Shown here piece by piece: positions 21,803 through 33,401 of a stretch of 64,000 nucleotides of DNA. The position numbers and the translations under genes are program-made. Under the pieces are notes generated by a model that did not search any database, had not been told where the DNA came from, and worked only from the letters and a program-made list of their open reading frames with translations. Origin of the DNA: Ephydatia muelleri (lineage: Eukaryota; Porifera; Demospongiae; Spongillida; Spongillidae); NCBI GenBank assembly GCA_013339895.1, contig JABACO010000018.1, forward strand, positions 326,838 through 390,837, given 5' to 3'. How positions within the stretch are numbered: position 1 is the first letter of the stretch; each line of letters starts with the position of its first letter.

Positions 21803-22699
21803 ATGGCCTCGTTCGCCATCGGGGGTGAGGATCCAACATTGTCATTATCCAGTTGCAAGCATGGTACCGCGGACTGGGAGGAGATAGCATGTACGCTGCT
21901 GGATGGAGGGTTCGTACTTACGGCACTCGAACTGTATACGGAACTGTTGGAATGTGGCCAAGAGGTTTCGCAGCTAAGAAGTTATTTCTCTAACCCTGGG
22001 AACTTCGAGCACGCCGTGCCTCATGTTATTTCAGGACCCACCTCATCGCAAATTGGTGAGATTAAATTATACATATCTGGAGTGTTTCAACATATTTGAA
22101 CTGGGCGGTGACTGATTATTCTATTTAAGGCGCACGCTTTTCGCCTTTTGGGAGTGAGTGTCTGACGAAAAGCTTTTTCCTCAAGCACCTCACTTTACCC
22201 AAGTGGGAGGGCAAAACCTAAGAGGGGGGGGGGGGGGGGGGGTACTGTGGAGGCAGCTCCATTTCGGATGAAAGAAGTTATTCAAGTTTGGAAGCCATTT
22301 CACGGTTTTAACACCTTCCTGGTGATGCCCCGCCCTTAGCGCCCCCACACAATCGACCCACCCCCAAGATCTGTATGACCGTGCACTAATGAACCATCCC
22401 CAGTGTAACTATGGAGATATGGGTGTGGTGCTGTACCTAATGTCATCCATGGCCATGCCTTGCAGACCGCACTCCTAGCATGTCAACCTTTGATTCCATC
22501 GAGATGGGAAGAGGCTGGGATGAAGATAGCATCAAAGACGCTGATGACAGAGTACCAGGTACGTTGCTATGCCATACATCCCTACCGAAAACCACTTCGT
22601 CTGGGTGCACTTTGTGTATGTATAGAGATCTCCTCTGTCCTTGGTCATGAGATTCATTTTGTGCACAATGGTCAGTGCTTTGTGTATAGCTGCATACCA

Positions 22700-22798
<99 letters not shown>

Positions 22799-25700
22799 TG
22801 GTGTGTGTATTTGTGTGCGTGTGTGTGTGTGTTCTGTGTGTGTGTGTGTGTTTGCAAACGTGTGTGTGCATATGTGTTGTGTGTGACAACTAGGGTCTGT
22901 TGCTCTGAGATGTCCCTTCTCCACACCTCCACCACCCCACCACACACCTGCCATTCCAGTGACTGGTGTGACTATAGTGACTAATATGGGTGTGGCCACA
23001 TGGTGATATGGGTGTGGCCAGCCTTAGAGGCTTTATTATCTGCTAAGTTACATTGCATCATTTCACTTGCCCCACAGTGTTAGAGTTTGAGCTCAGAAAG
23101 GCTCATGAGACCATCAAGTCCTTAAAGAGTAGTCTCACTGAGGCAACCGGTAAGCCACACCCACAGCTAGGGAGGAGGGTAGTGTGCATGTGGGGCAGAC
23201 ACAGCTAGGGAGGAGGGTAGTGTGCACCTGGGGCAGGGAGGAGGGTAGTGTGCACCTGGGGCAGACACAGCTAGGGAGGAGGGTAGTGTGCACGTGGGGC
23301 AGACACAGCTAGGGAGGAGGGTAGTGTGCACCTGGGGCAGGGAGGAGGGTAGTGTGCACCTGGGGCAGACACAGCTAGGGAGGAGGGTAGTGTGCACCTG
23401 GGGCAGACACGGCTAGGGAGGAGGGTAGTGTGCACCTGGGGCAGACACAGCTAGGGAGGAGGGTAGTGTGCACGTGGGGCAGACACAGCTAGGGAGGAGG
23501 GTAGTGTGCACCTGGGGCAGACACGGCTAGGGAGGAGGGTAGTGTGCACCTGGGGCAGACACAGCTAGGGAGGAGGGTAGTGTGCACGTGGGGCAGACAC
23601 AGCTAGGGAGGAGGGTAGTGTGCACCTGGGGCAGGGAGGAGGGTAGTGTGCACCTGGGGCAGGGAGGAGGGTAGTGTGCACCTGGGGCAGACACAGCTAG
23701 GGAGGAGGGTAGTGTGCACCTGGGGCAGACACAGCTAGGGAGGAGGGTAGTGTGCACGTGGGGCAGACACAGAGAGGCTCTTGTACAATACTTATGAGGA
23801 GGATTACTTGCAATTGCCTGGCAGGGTGGGAAGGATTTGGAGAGATTTCTCTGTAGGTTGCCATTAGTTTGTCTTGACATGGACACACTACCTTGTTCTG
23901 CAAGGTAGTGTGTCCATCTTGATGCTCTGTGGGTGGCCCTTGATGTATCAGGAGAGTGGGCGTGGCTGGGGATGGAATTGATGTAGCTGGTGAGGAGTGG
24001 GTGTGTTTTGAAAGAGCAAGAGTGTGGTTTTAAGGGGATACATTTATACTAAGTGGCCAGACCAGCCCAGAGGGGGAGGAGAGGTTGTAGTATCATTAAG
24101 CTTTGTGTTACGCTGCAGAGATTGGACCCCCAAAAATGGATGGAGAGAAATCATTGAGAACACGTGTGAAGGATAATGTGAGTGATTTGAGAGCAGCTGA
24201 ATGGTTGGTTACTATGGTGCTGTGTTTGTATGCAGGAGCCAATCAACCCACTGGAGAAGAGGGCTTTGAACTTCCTCGTTCATGAATATCTTATTCAACA
24301 TGACAATAAACTAACATCCATAACATTTTCTGAGGAAAATGCAGATCAGGTCAGAAGAGGGAGGATGAGAGGGGGAGGGGCTCAGAATGCAGATCAGGTC
24401 AGAAGAGGGAGGATGAGAGGGGGAGGGGCTTAGAATGCAGATCAGGTCAGAAGAGGGAAGATGAGAGGGGGAGGGGCTTAGAATACAGATCAGGTCAGAA
24501 GAGGGAGGATGAGAGGGGAGGGGCTCAGAAGGCAGATCAGAGGGAGTGGCATGAAAGAGAGGAGAGGGGAGAGGCATAATATTGGATATGTAATTAGATA
24601 AGATGCAACTGGCTGATGCAATATTGACCAGTGAAAGTTTGGTGTATTTAAAACTAAGAAACCAAAGGAGGTATCAGTGTTTGTTCTGTAATTATTTATG
24701 TCAGTGTTTTGTTCAGTAATTATGTCAGTGTTTTGTTCATAATGATGTCAGTTTTTTGTTCCGTAATTATGTCAGTGTGATTGCATTCTTGTATCTAAAT
24801 AACTTGACATGCTTTTTTTTTTTAATTGCAATGTTTGTGGTGGTGGTGTGCTGTATTTGGGAACACTGTAACAGGACTTTGATGATTGGGATGATGTGCA
24901 CCTGGACATTGCCAAGCCACCTGACCTGCTCCACCTGTTCCGTGACTACCACAACTACACTCTGACTGATCAAGCCAAGGTTGAAAAAATCAGGCAGCTG
25001 GTGAGACAAGTGAGGTGTGCCTCAGAAGGTTTGATTTGCTCGGTCTTGGCTTCCAGGAGAAAGAGCTGTCAGTCCAGAATGGAAAGCTGCTGACATTAAA
25101 GAGAGAGAATGAGCAGTTGTCCCTGCGTCTTAAGAAGACAGGGTATGAGGGGGAGGGGAGTAAGATTAAATAAATAGTATGGCAGTGTATTGGTCTGTGA
25201 GTTGTGTAGGGGGTATCCCCATGTGTAATGCCATTGTCTCTCAAACTTATTTCAACTTTATTAAGTACACTGCAACACACACTGAAACTAATACACACAA
25301 TTACTGTTTAAATAGTATTTCACATTTATGTTCCGAATCGATCTGTCCAATGGTATTGCATCACTAGTATCCCGAAGAGGTCAGGGTAAAACGGATCACT
25401 CTTTTACACCAGCTGTGTGGAAGTACTTGTCCCACCAAGAGTATATTAGAGCATAATTAATGACGTCATACACTCAAGTTGCGTGACATTACACATGGTA
25501 ATGTTGTGTGTCTGCATGGGGTGCAGTCGGACATTTGATTTTTCTTGATATTAACAGGGTCGTTTATTCAAATGCAGTTTTGTGAATTAGGTATGGTGTT
25601 AGTAGATTCACTTTTTAAGCATGATGGGACTAATAACCTTTATTTGGAGCCAATGTGGTAGTATTTCAGTCCAAACGTGTATTCACTAGTGGTAAATATG

Positions 25701-27061
25701 TATATAAAGGTGTGTGGGGTGTGACCCCACACACACTGTAACCCTGGTCATTGTGACGGTGCGTCCACACCCACACAGGGTTGACTTGGAGGAACCCACA
25801 AGCATTAAGAAGCAAATGAGTTTGAAATCTTCAGACGTGACCAATCAACCCAGCCTGGACCCGAAGAGATCGGAACAGTCAGGAAGCAATCATTCGTCGC
25901 CCGATTTAGTGGCAGCCTTAGAGAACGAGGCTCCATCCAGGGTACCCAGGAAGCCAGAGCACCACAGGAACTTGAGTGATGGTGGGAGTGGTTTGAGGGC
26001 GTTTCCTATTGTCCCCCGGGATATTGCAGTGAGGGAACCTCTGGTCATTGTGAGGCCAGACCTGACAGGGGAGCATGACGATGCTGACACAGTGGTGGGG
26101 GAGGAGGAGGACAAGCGCGCGTCTCGTGAGGTCACCTCTTCACCCGAGTCCACCGTCGACCCGAAGAGGCAGCCTAAAGACACAGGGGTCATTCCTGAGG
26201 AGGACGAGGAGATAATGAAGAGACTCACGATGTCTACCACTTTCCGGCAGGAATTGCTCAACTCGATTCGCCTGGACTCGGAGTCGCATGTGGGTGTGGA
26301 GGTGGCCAAGCTTTCAGACCCTAATGTGGATGTGATTCAACTCCTGGGAACCAACCTCCCCCTCATTTGCGAACACTTTGATGTAAAGAAGAAGGAGGTG
26401 AGGGTCTGGACCCACTCATATTAAGGTCTGAGCACCCCTTACATAAAGGTCTGGACACTACGCATATTAAGATCTGGGCGCACTGCAGTTGTGGAGATTA
26501 CATAAAACCACTAATGGTGTCCTATCTCATCCCTCCCATCTCCTCCCACTCGTCCCTCCCCTCCCTTCCATCTCCTTTCCATCCTTCTGCAGGAGCTGAT
26601 CCCAATGTTGGTGTGTGTAGTGGCCAAACATCCTGACAGTAAGGTTCGAGAAGTTCTGTTGAACAATCTTTTCAATCTCGTCAAGAAACCAAACAAGCTA
26701 CAGAGGTAATACACCACATCACACACATCCATACCACACACCATACATATCCATACCACCCCACACACACACACACACCACACTCACATCCGTACCACCC
26801 ACACACACCACACCCCACACACATCCATACCAAACACACATACCAACACCACACACCCACACCACACATCATGTAATGTGACAGTCCAAGTACTCATTGA
26901 TTCACCAACCCTTCGCCTCCAAAGCACAATATTACATCACATGACCTGCCACTCCCCTTTAGGCACATGATCATGAGTGGGTGTGTGGCTATCGCCAAGG
27001 TGATGAACCAACAACAGATGATGTCTGAGCTTCTTCCACAGCTATGGACACAGGTTAAATG

Positions 27062-27104
<43 letters not shown>

Positions 27105-30100
27105 ATGCAGAGAGAGAGTGAGAGAGGAGAGTGAGGGAGGGAGGAGGGAGGTGAGGGAGAGTAGACGAGATGGTAATCATGCTAGAGACTGATCGCTACA
27201 GAGCTTCTTTCTCGCTGAAGGATGGGTACTTGTCGGTGTTTTCGTTGCTTCTTTCCATTCGCCCATATTTTCAGATGTTCTGAAGCCCTTACATTCCTTC
27301 ATATATCAGATAAGCTGATTGGAGAAGAAGCTGCTGGTGGCTGAGTCATTGGACTGCTAGCTCCTTACATACCTGTGAGTGTGGTGTGGAGGGGAGGGTG
27401 TGCGGTGGCTGAGTCATGTGACTCGCACCTTACGTACCTGTGAGTGTGGTGTGGAGGGGAGGGTGTGCTGGTGGCTGAGTCATGTGGACTGCTAGCTCCT
27501 TACGTACCTGTGAGTGTGGTGTGGAGGGGAGGGTGTGCTGGTGGCTGAGTCATGTGGACTGCTAGCTCCTTACGTACCTGTGAGTGTGGTGGGGAGGGGA
27601 GGGTGTGCTGGTGGCTGAATCATGTGGACTGCTAGCTCCCTACATGTGGTGTGGAGGGGAGGGTGTGCTGGTGGCTGAGTCATGTGGACTGCTAGCTCCT
27701 TACGTACCTGTGAGTGTGGTGTGGAGGGGAGGGTGTGCTGGTGGCTGAGTCATGTGGACTGCAAGCTCCTTACGTATGAGTGTGGTATACAGTCTGGCAG
27801 TCTGGGTGGGTGTGGCAATGACTGCTTGACCACATCCCTTTCTTCTCCAGTCAGAGCTAAGGGGTTCCCTGATGCTCTCAATGCTCAAACAAATGATGGA
27901 AGACGAAAAAGCTGATTCTGTGCGTCAAACAGTGATGAAGTCTCTGGGTATCTTGGTGGCATTCACTGATGATGAAGACAAGTTTAATGAGGTGATGGTG
28001 GTGGCGTGATGGGAGTGATGATGATGGATGATGGAGTGATGTGGTGATGGTGGGATTAATGTGATGGTGATGATGGGAGTAATGTGATGGTGATGGGGAG
28101 TAATGTGATGGTGATGGGGAGTGATGTGATGGTGATGATGGGAGTAATGTGATGGTGATGGGGAGTAATGTGATGGTGATGGGGAGTGATGTGATGGTGA
28201 TGATGGGAGTGATGTGATGGTGATGATGGGAGTAATGTGATGGTGATGGTGGGAGTAATTAATGTGATGATGGATGATGGAGTGATGTGATGATGGTGGG
28301 AGTAATGTGATGGTGATGATGGGAGTGATGTGATGATGGATGATGGAGTGATGTCATGGTGATGATGGGAGTGATGGAGATGCGTGGGTACGTGGTGGCA
28401 ACTTGATATCTTTCTGTATTCAACCTCGCTTTCCAAATCACCTGCACAATAAATTTGTTTTACTATATATTAATGGCATTTGATTAATAATGTTATACCA
28501 GTGGTAACGGATTGGTTTGAAGCAGGATTGTTGTTACTGATGCCATTTTCCATTCTCTCTTAGTGTTGGCAGGTGATGTTGAAGGCACTCAATGACTCAA
28601 CAGTGGTTTCCACTGCCCATCTCGTCCTTCTTCCAGCTGTCACTGCCTGGGCAACAGAACTTAATCAGCTGGAGTCCAAAATACTTGACTACTTCCTTCA
28701 TCAGATGGAAGTGTGCATTAAGGTGGGCCCTTAAAGCTACCCTACATCTTCCTGCTTGATGGGTGTTGTGCTTGTCCACCCATAGCAAGTGTCTCGATCC
28801 GAAGGGGAGACTGGGAAGTCCCTGCAGCACATAGGCACACTGACCCATCTTGTACCCTGGCACCTTGCACTTATACTGCTCACAGGTAAGCCAGCAGCTA
28901 GCAGTGTGTTAGTGTGATACTTACTATGTGTTTCTTCTCCCTCTGGAAAGGTCCCTACGGAGATGGTGCAAATGTGGACACAAAGCAATTAAAACCAGGT
29001 GTGTGTTGGCTGCATCCTTTGGGTCATGTGTATCAGGACCAGCCTCCTCCCCACCTTCACACCATCACCCTCCTTCACACCATTGCCCTCCTCCCACCTT
29101 CACAACATCACCAACCTCTTCTTCATCTTCTCCACCATTTCCATATCACCATTGCCCTCCTCCCTCACATCATCATCATCTTTTCCTCACCATCCTCAGA
29201 CTCCCTCCCTTCACCTGAGTGTCCTCTGCTGGACATCAAGGTGATACTTGGGGACGAGGGGAGGTACCTCACTCTGATGCACCTGTTCAAGAAAGAACTG
29301 ACATCTGAGAGCTTTAAGCCGTGGAAAAGTGTGCTGTGGTTCACCAATGAATAGTGAGCAATAAATAGAGCATATAGTTCAGTAATGACATGCTCCTTTT
29401 CAGCCTCAAGAAGGTCGTAATGGCCGCAGGTATGTGACTTCACTCATTCATTTTCATTTCATTTCATGTCTGTGGCCACTTGTAGCATTGATCACAAAGT
29501 GTGGTTCCAGTCAGTCAGAATTGATCCACAGCTTATCAGAACTCATCTCCAGATATTGTAAATACTTTGGACATGCATTCACTCACAAAGTGGTGAGTGG
29601 GTAGCTGTAGTTATTCGTACCTTGTACTGTACCTCCACCTCTGTACTTTTGTACCTTCAACTCTGTATGCTGTGTCCCTGTACCTCTCTCCACCTCTTGA
29701 TGTCCATGCCTCCATACCTCCATGCCTCCATACCACATTATCATTGCAGATAGAGCCAGTTTTTAAGACGTCCCTGCAAGTACCTGAAAAAAATGCAGGT
29801 ACTTTCACCTAAGACGGTGGGATGTGTGAGGAGGTAGTGTGTGGGGAGGAGGTAGTGTGTGGGAGAGATATGGGAGGAGTAGTATGTGGGAGGAGGTAGT
29901 GTGTGGGGGATATGGGAGGAGGTAGTGTGTGGGGATATGGGAGATATGGGAGGAGTAGTGTGTGAGAGGGGATATGGGAGGAGGGTAGTGTGTGGGGGAT
30001 ATGGGAGGAGGTAGTGTGTGGGAGGGATATGGAAGGAGGTAGTGTGTGGGAGGGGATATGGAAGGAGGTAGTGTGTGGGAGGGGATATGGAAGGAGGTAG

Positions 30101-30703
30101 TGTGTGGGAGGGGGTATGGGAGAAGGAGTCATGTATCACTTGACCCACAGGTGACCTGGTCAGCAATGGCAACACCAATCTGACCACAGCTGTCCTGCCC
30201 GTCTATGTGGCTGGTGTGTTGGCCACTTTCCCCCAAGTGAGTGTCTCCTCTAGGCTGCATCCACAATTATATATTATAAACTGAACCACTTCTATTCCTC
30301 ATCTGCAGGATGAGAAGATTTTGATCAACTACATTCGCACACTTGTGTTGGACATGGCGAGTTACTTTGCCACTCTGGATAGTGTCATAGCAGCCATCAC
30401 TGAGCTGAAGAGAAACAAACATAACCATGACCATCTGTTGAGCATCTTGCAGGAGCTGGCAGCCAACTCCTCCTTACAAGTCAGGCGATATGCAGCTATA
30501 CTGTTTGGGGTAAGTTAACCCAGCTGCTAGCATGGCTTTTCATCCTGGTCAGGATAAAGTATTGTGCTCCAATATTTCCAAAGCAGAAAACATGATGACA
30601 TCATCACAAACTTGTTGGTGGGGGGAGGAGGGGATGGTGGGCCGCTTATTAATGCATGCATGTTATGTTGCTTTTTAATGAAGGTGAAGGTGGCTGTACT
30701 GAT

Positions 30704-30788
<85 letters not shown>

Positions 30789-32319
30789 GTACATGCACAG
30801 ACAATGGTTCAGAATGTAGATGAAGGTCTCATAGACAAGGTGGTATTGCCTCAGCTTGTGAAGTTGGCCAGGGACACAGAGATGTGAGTGCAGCTGTACA
30901 GAGCTTTCAACCCCAGCTTACCTCTTCCCCCTCCGATCTCTTTCACACCACCACTACAGGTTTGTCAAAGTGGACACAATAGAAAGCTTTGGGTCCATTA
31001 TTGAGGCAGCCACCACCAAGGATGTGAGTTAGGCAAGGATTCAACCACCACACTCATCTTCACACACACACACACACACACATGTACATGAAGCTCATCT
31101 CAAGAGCTCGTAAACAGTTTGAGACGTTTATGGATGAAGATCAGTTCAAAATGGAGCATCCAGTTCAACTGAAGTTGCTCCAAACAATGGCCAAAATCGG
31201 TCCCCATGCGGATCCAGAGTTCAGAGATGAATGTATGTGTGCCATACTGTGTGCAGGTTCTCATGCACACACACCACGTCACCCTCATGCACACACACCA
31301 CCATGTCACCCTCATGCACACACACATCACCCTCATGCACATACACCATGTCACCCTCACACACACACACACCACCATGTCACCCTCACGCACACACCAC
31401 CATGTCACCCTCATGCACACACACCACCATGTCACCCTCATGCACACACACCACCATGTCACCCTCATGCACACACACACATGCAGTCATTATTCCTAGA
31501 CTGAAACGAACAGCAGCAGAGACCATATCCATTGCCAATGCAACCAAGAGAAGTGACCTGGCAATGGCCTTGCTTGATGCCTACAGCAATATATCAGAGT
31601 GCTGTATCCACATTACCCTTTCCCTCTCGTGTGAAATACCCTGAGGTTTTGGTTCCTTAACAAGGCCCAGTTATATCCTATGAGCTGCTGCGGGATCACA
31701 TGATGCCAGGTCTGAAGCAGCTCCATAGCATCATGGAGTCTGTTGACAAGACTAAGATTGTGAGTGTGTATCTGTGTATGTCTGCATGGAAGGGAAAGTA
31801 GAGATGTGTTTCTGTGTAGAAGAGTGTGTATATGGAGAGGCCAACAAGTCTATAAGGTTAGCTGTTGGAAGCCATTATCTAAGCAGTGTTATAGTAATAC
31901 CATGTACAGTTGCGGGTGTGGTCATAAAAATGCACCAAGCTGGCCACTTATTAGGTCTGGGGACTAGTCATAGGAGTGTGTATGGAGAATAGTATTCTGT
32001 TGGGTTTGCAAACAACTGTGTGTTTCAAGCAACTGGCAGTAATGTCATTCAATGACGATGTTGTGTGCCACAGGATGCTGTTCAGAAGCTGATCACCTCC
32101 TGCAACACAAAACTTGATGACTACAAGAAGCAGGGAGAGTAAGTATCTCAAGACTGAAGGTGTATTTAATTGCATGCGACAATTCTGGCAATTTGCAGAT
32201 CCACAGGGACAGCTACACCAACACAGACGACAAAGTCACAATCCGGAAAGAGTATACATTTTCCTACTATGACAGCCGACTCCATGAAAGAGTTATTCAA
32301 GAAAAAATCAACTTCATAG
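21803..32319 (+). CDS. RELCH: RELCH homologue (LisH and HEAT repeat protein of recycling endosomes)
   Basis: At least 28 exons: 21803-22055, 22466-22558, 23078-23149, 24119-24177, 24236-24349, 24875-24979, 25057-25142, 25779-26397, 26593-26705, 26963-27053, about 27311-27390, 27851-27991, 28564-28722, 28786-28885, 28951-28998, 29200-29353, 29404-29429, 29486-29592, 29750-29798, 30151-30236, 30309-30509, 30801-30883, 30960-31023, 31094-31232, 31487-31603, 31665-31759, 32074-32138, 32199-32319. The N-terminus holds the LisH motif (FVLTALELYTELLE, YFSNPGNFE), then a coiled coil (LEFELRKAHETIKSL) and LTSITFSEEN/PPDLLHLFRDY; HEAT-like helices follow to the end. RELCH binds Rab11 and OSBP and promotes cholesterol transfer from recycling endosomes to the Golgi. 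Exon 11 (ERRLLVAESCG region of the human protein) is frame-broken as assembled. The last exon, ending MKELFKKKSTS, is inferred from splice sites. Confidence 0.92.
22702..22855. repeat. (GT)n microsatellite in RELCH intron 2
   Basis: A nearly pure GT run of about 95 bp, then interrupted GT. Open frames on both strands here are repeat artefacts. Confidence 0.95.
23160..23770. repeat. Minisatellite in RELCH intron 3
   Basis: About 17 copies of a unit of roughly 38 bp (core GGGAGGAGGGTAGTGTGCAC) alternate between a long form with CAGACACAGCTA and a shorter form lacking it. The long/short order gives higher-order blocks. Confidence 0.9.
23879..23917. repeat. Perfect 17-bp inverted repeat (hairpin), RELCH intron 3
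   Basis: ATGGACACACTACCTTG at 23879-23895 and its exact reverse complement at 23901-23917 flank a 5-nt loop (TTCTG). No T-tract follows. It may be a fold-back element fragment or an intronic RNA hairpin. Confidence 0.9.
24350..24545. repeat. Tandem repeat of exon 5 donor region in RELCH
   Basis: The last bases of exon 5 (GCAGATCAG) together with the donor GTCAGAAG and a purine-rich stretch are repeated about four times with a period near 53 bp, so copies of the 5' splice site follow the real one. Confidence 0.85.
27338..27795. repeat. Exon-derived tandem repeat in RELCH (exon 11 3' end plus splice donor)
   Basis: Seven copies, spaced by about 60-70 bp, each contain GGTGGCTGAGTCATGTGGAC, a GCTAGCTCCTTACGTACCT coding stretch and, in most copies, the donor GTGAGT. 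They translate to the VAES-CGLLAPYVP end of a HEAT exon. Copy 1 carries a one-base difference (CATTGGAC) that breaks the frame; copies 2, 3, 5 and 6 differ again. Confidence 0.9.
27991..28375. repeat. GATGGT/GATGAT minisatellite in RELCH intron 12
   Basis: Degenerate units around GTGATGGTGATGATGGGAGT fill most of the intron. Confidence 0.9.
29820..30125. repeat. Purine-rich minisatellite in RELCH intron 19
   Basis: Units around GGGAGGAGGTAGTGTGTGGG with variable GATATGG insertions, about 12 copies. Confidence 0.9.
30703..30786. repeat. (GT)n microsatellite in RELCH intron 21
   Basis: Pure GT tract of about 80 bp, ending 15 bp before the acceptor of exon 22, so its length could affect use of that splice site. 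Confidence 0.95.
31258..31485. repeat. CA-rich minisatellite in RELCH intron 24
   Basis: Units of about 27 bp (CACCATGTCACCCTCATGCA plus a CA run), eight or so copies, ending next to the acceptor of exon 25. Confidence 0.9.
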
Positions 32320-32527
32320 CATCTGTCCTAACATCCAGCCATAATGTTCATGTTGCACTATCTGTCTGCCTTCACTGTGTCATGAATGTGACACCTCAAG
32401 ATATATCAAATTAGAACTATGTGCGCTTGTATGTGTTTTGTGCCATGCATTAGGCGGTGTGTTGGTGTTACGTATTAGAATTGAAAATGTGTTTAGAAAA
32501 AAATGCCCACATCATTACACTGCAGTA

Positions 32528-33306
32528 CTAGGCCACCTTCACTTGGTGAAGCCTGTTCAAGACGGATCGATCGAGTTCGGTGGTCTTACCTCTCCACGTG
32601 ATCCTAACTGGAGGACTGTTACTGTCAACCCCACTTCTGTTGTACACAAAGAACTGGGCAAGTTCTGAGGCGAGGCTGGATTTAACCAGTCCCACACCTC
32701 CAAGCCTCTCCAGCCCGCCATAATAGACACGTCCAGTTGTGGGTAGCATGCAGAGTTTCTCCGGGTCGAACCGCGCTGTAAGTAAGTTCCCCGCACCCCC
32801 GTACGAAAGCATCTCGGCGAAATGTTCACCAGGGGGTGGCGGGGTTTGACCGTAGGTAGCAACGTCTTCAATTACATGGCCACTGCGATCCAAAATATGC
32901 GTATAGACAATTGGAAGGTCGTCGCATCGCACATAGTTTATCTCCGGTCCGCACGGCGAAATATACGGGAAGGTATCTTCGTATCTGCCTGTCTTGTTCT
33001 CTCTCAGCCTTTTGAAAAAAAAAGCGAGAAATGCCTTGTCTGAGGAGTGCATATTTCAGAACATGGGTTCATGAAAGGAATGGTCACCTTTGAAGCAAGT
33101 GATGAAGTTTTTCATCTTAGCGTCGTCCAAAAATAGCTGAATATAAAAACGAAGTTGTAAAAGCGAACCATACTCCACATTGCCAGTACCTGGCCCTGGT
33201 GGTCGATGTAATAAAAGTACTCCCTTACATTTGGCGCGCTGTATTGCCCTTGCACGTACGTGCTGTAAGCCGAAACACATCTTGACAGCTGGCGCCGAAG
33301 GAACAT
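32528..33306 (-). CDS. UPF0598 family protein (C8orf82 homologue)
   Basis: Exons 33306-33190, 33136-33088 and 33039-32528 join in frame into 225 residues (human C8orf82 is about 216). Family landmarks in order: REYFYYIDHQGQLFLDD, KMKNFITCFKD, FFKRLRENKTGRYED, FPYISPCGPEINYVRC, LSYGGAGNLL, FDPEKL, GRVYYG and GGVGLVKSSLASEL. The Arg-rich start MFLRRQLSRCVSAYSTYVQG looks like a mitochondrial presequence. The molecular role of the family is not established. It converges with RELCH (about 200 bp apart) and diverges from KATNB1 across 95 bp. Confidence 0.93.
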
Positions 33307-33401
33307 TCGTAATTGTATGTAAACTTACAAAATTATTATTTCTCACCACCTAAAATAGGGCGGTAAATTTGAAAAGATATTAATGGCCGCTGTTTTGGGA
33401 A
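33307..33401. promoter_or_regulatory. 95-bp bidirectional spacer, UPF0598 / KATNB1
   Basis: The divergent start codons are 95 bp apart. The spacer is AT-rich, with no CpG island or obvious TATA box seen. Confidence 0.55.
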
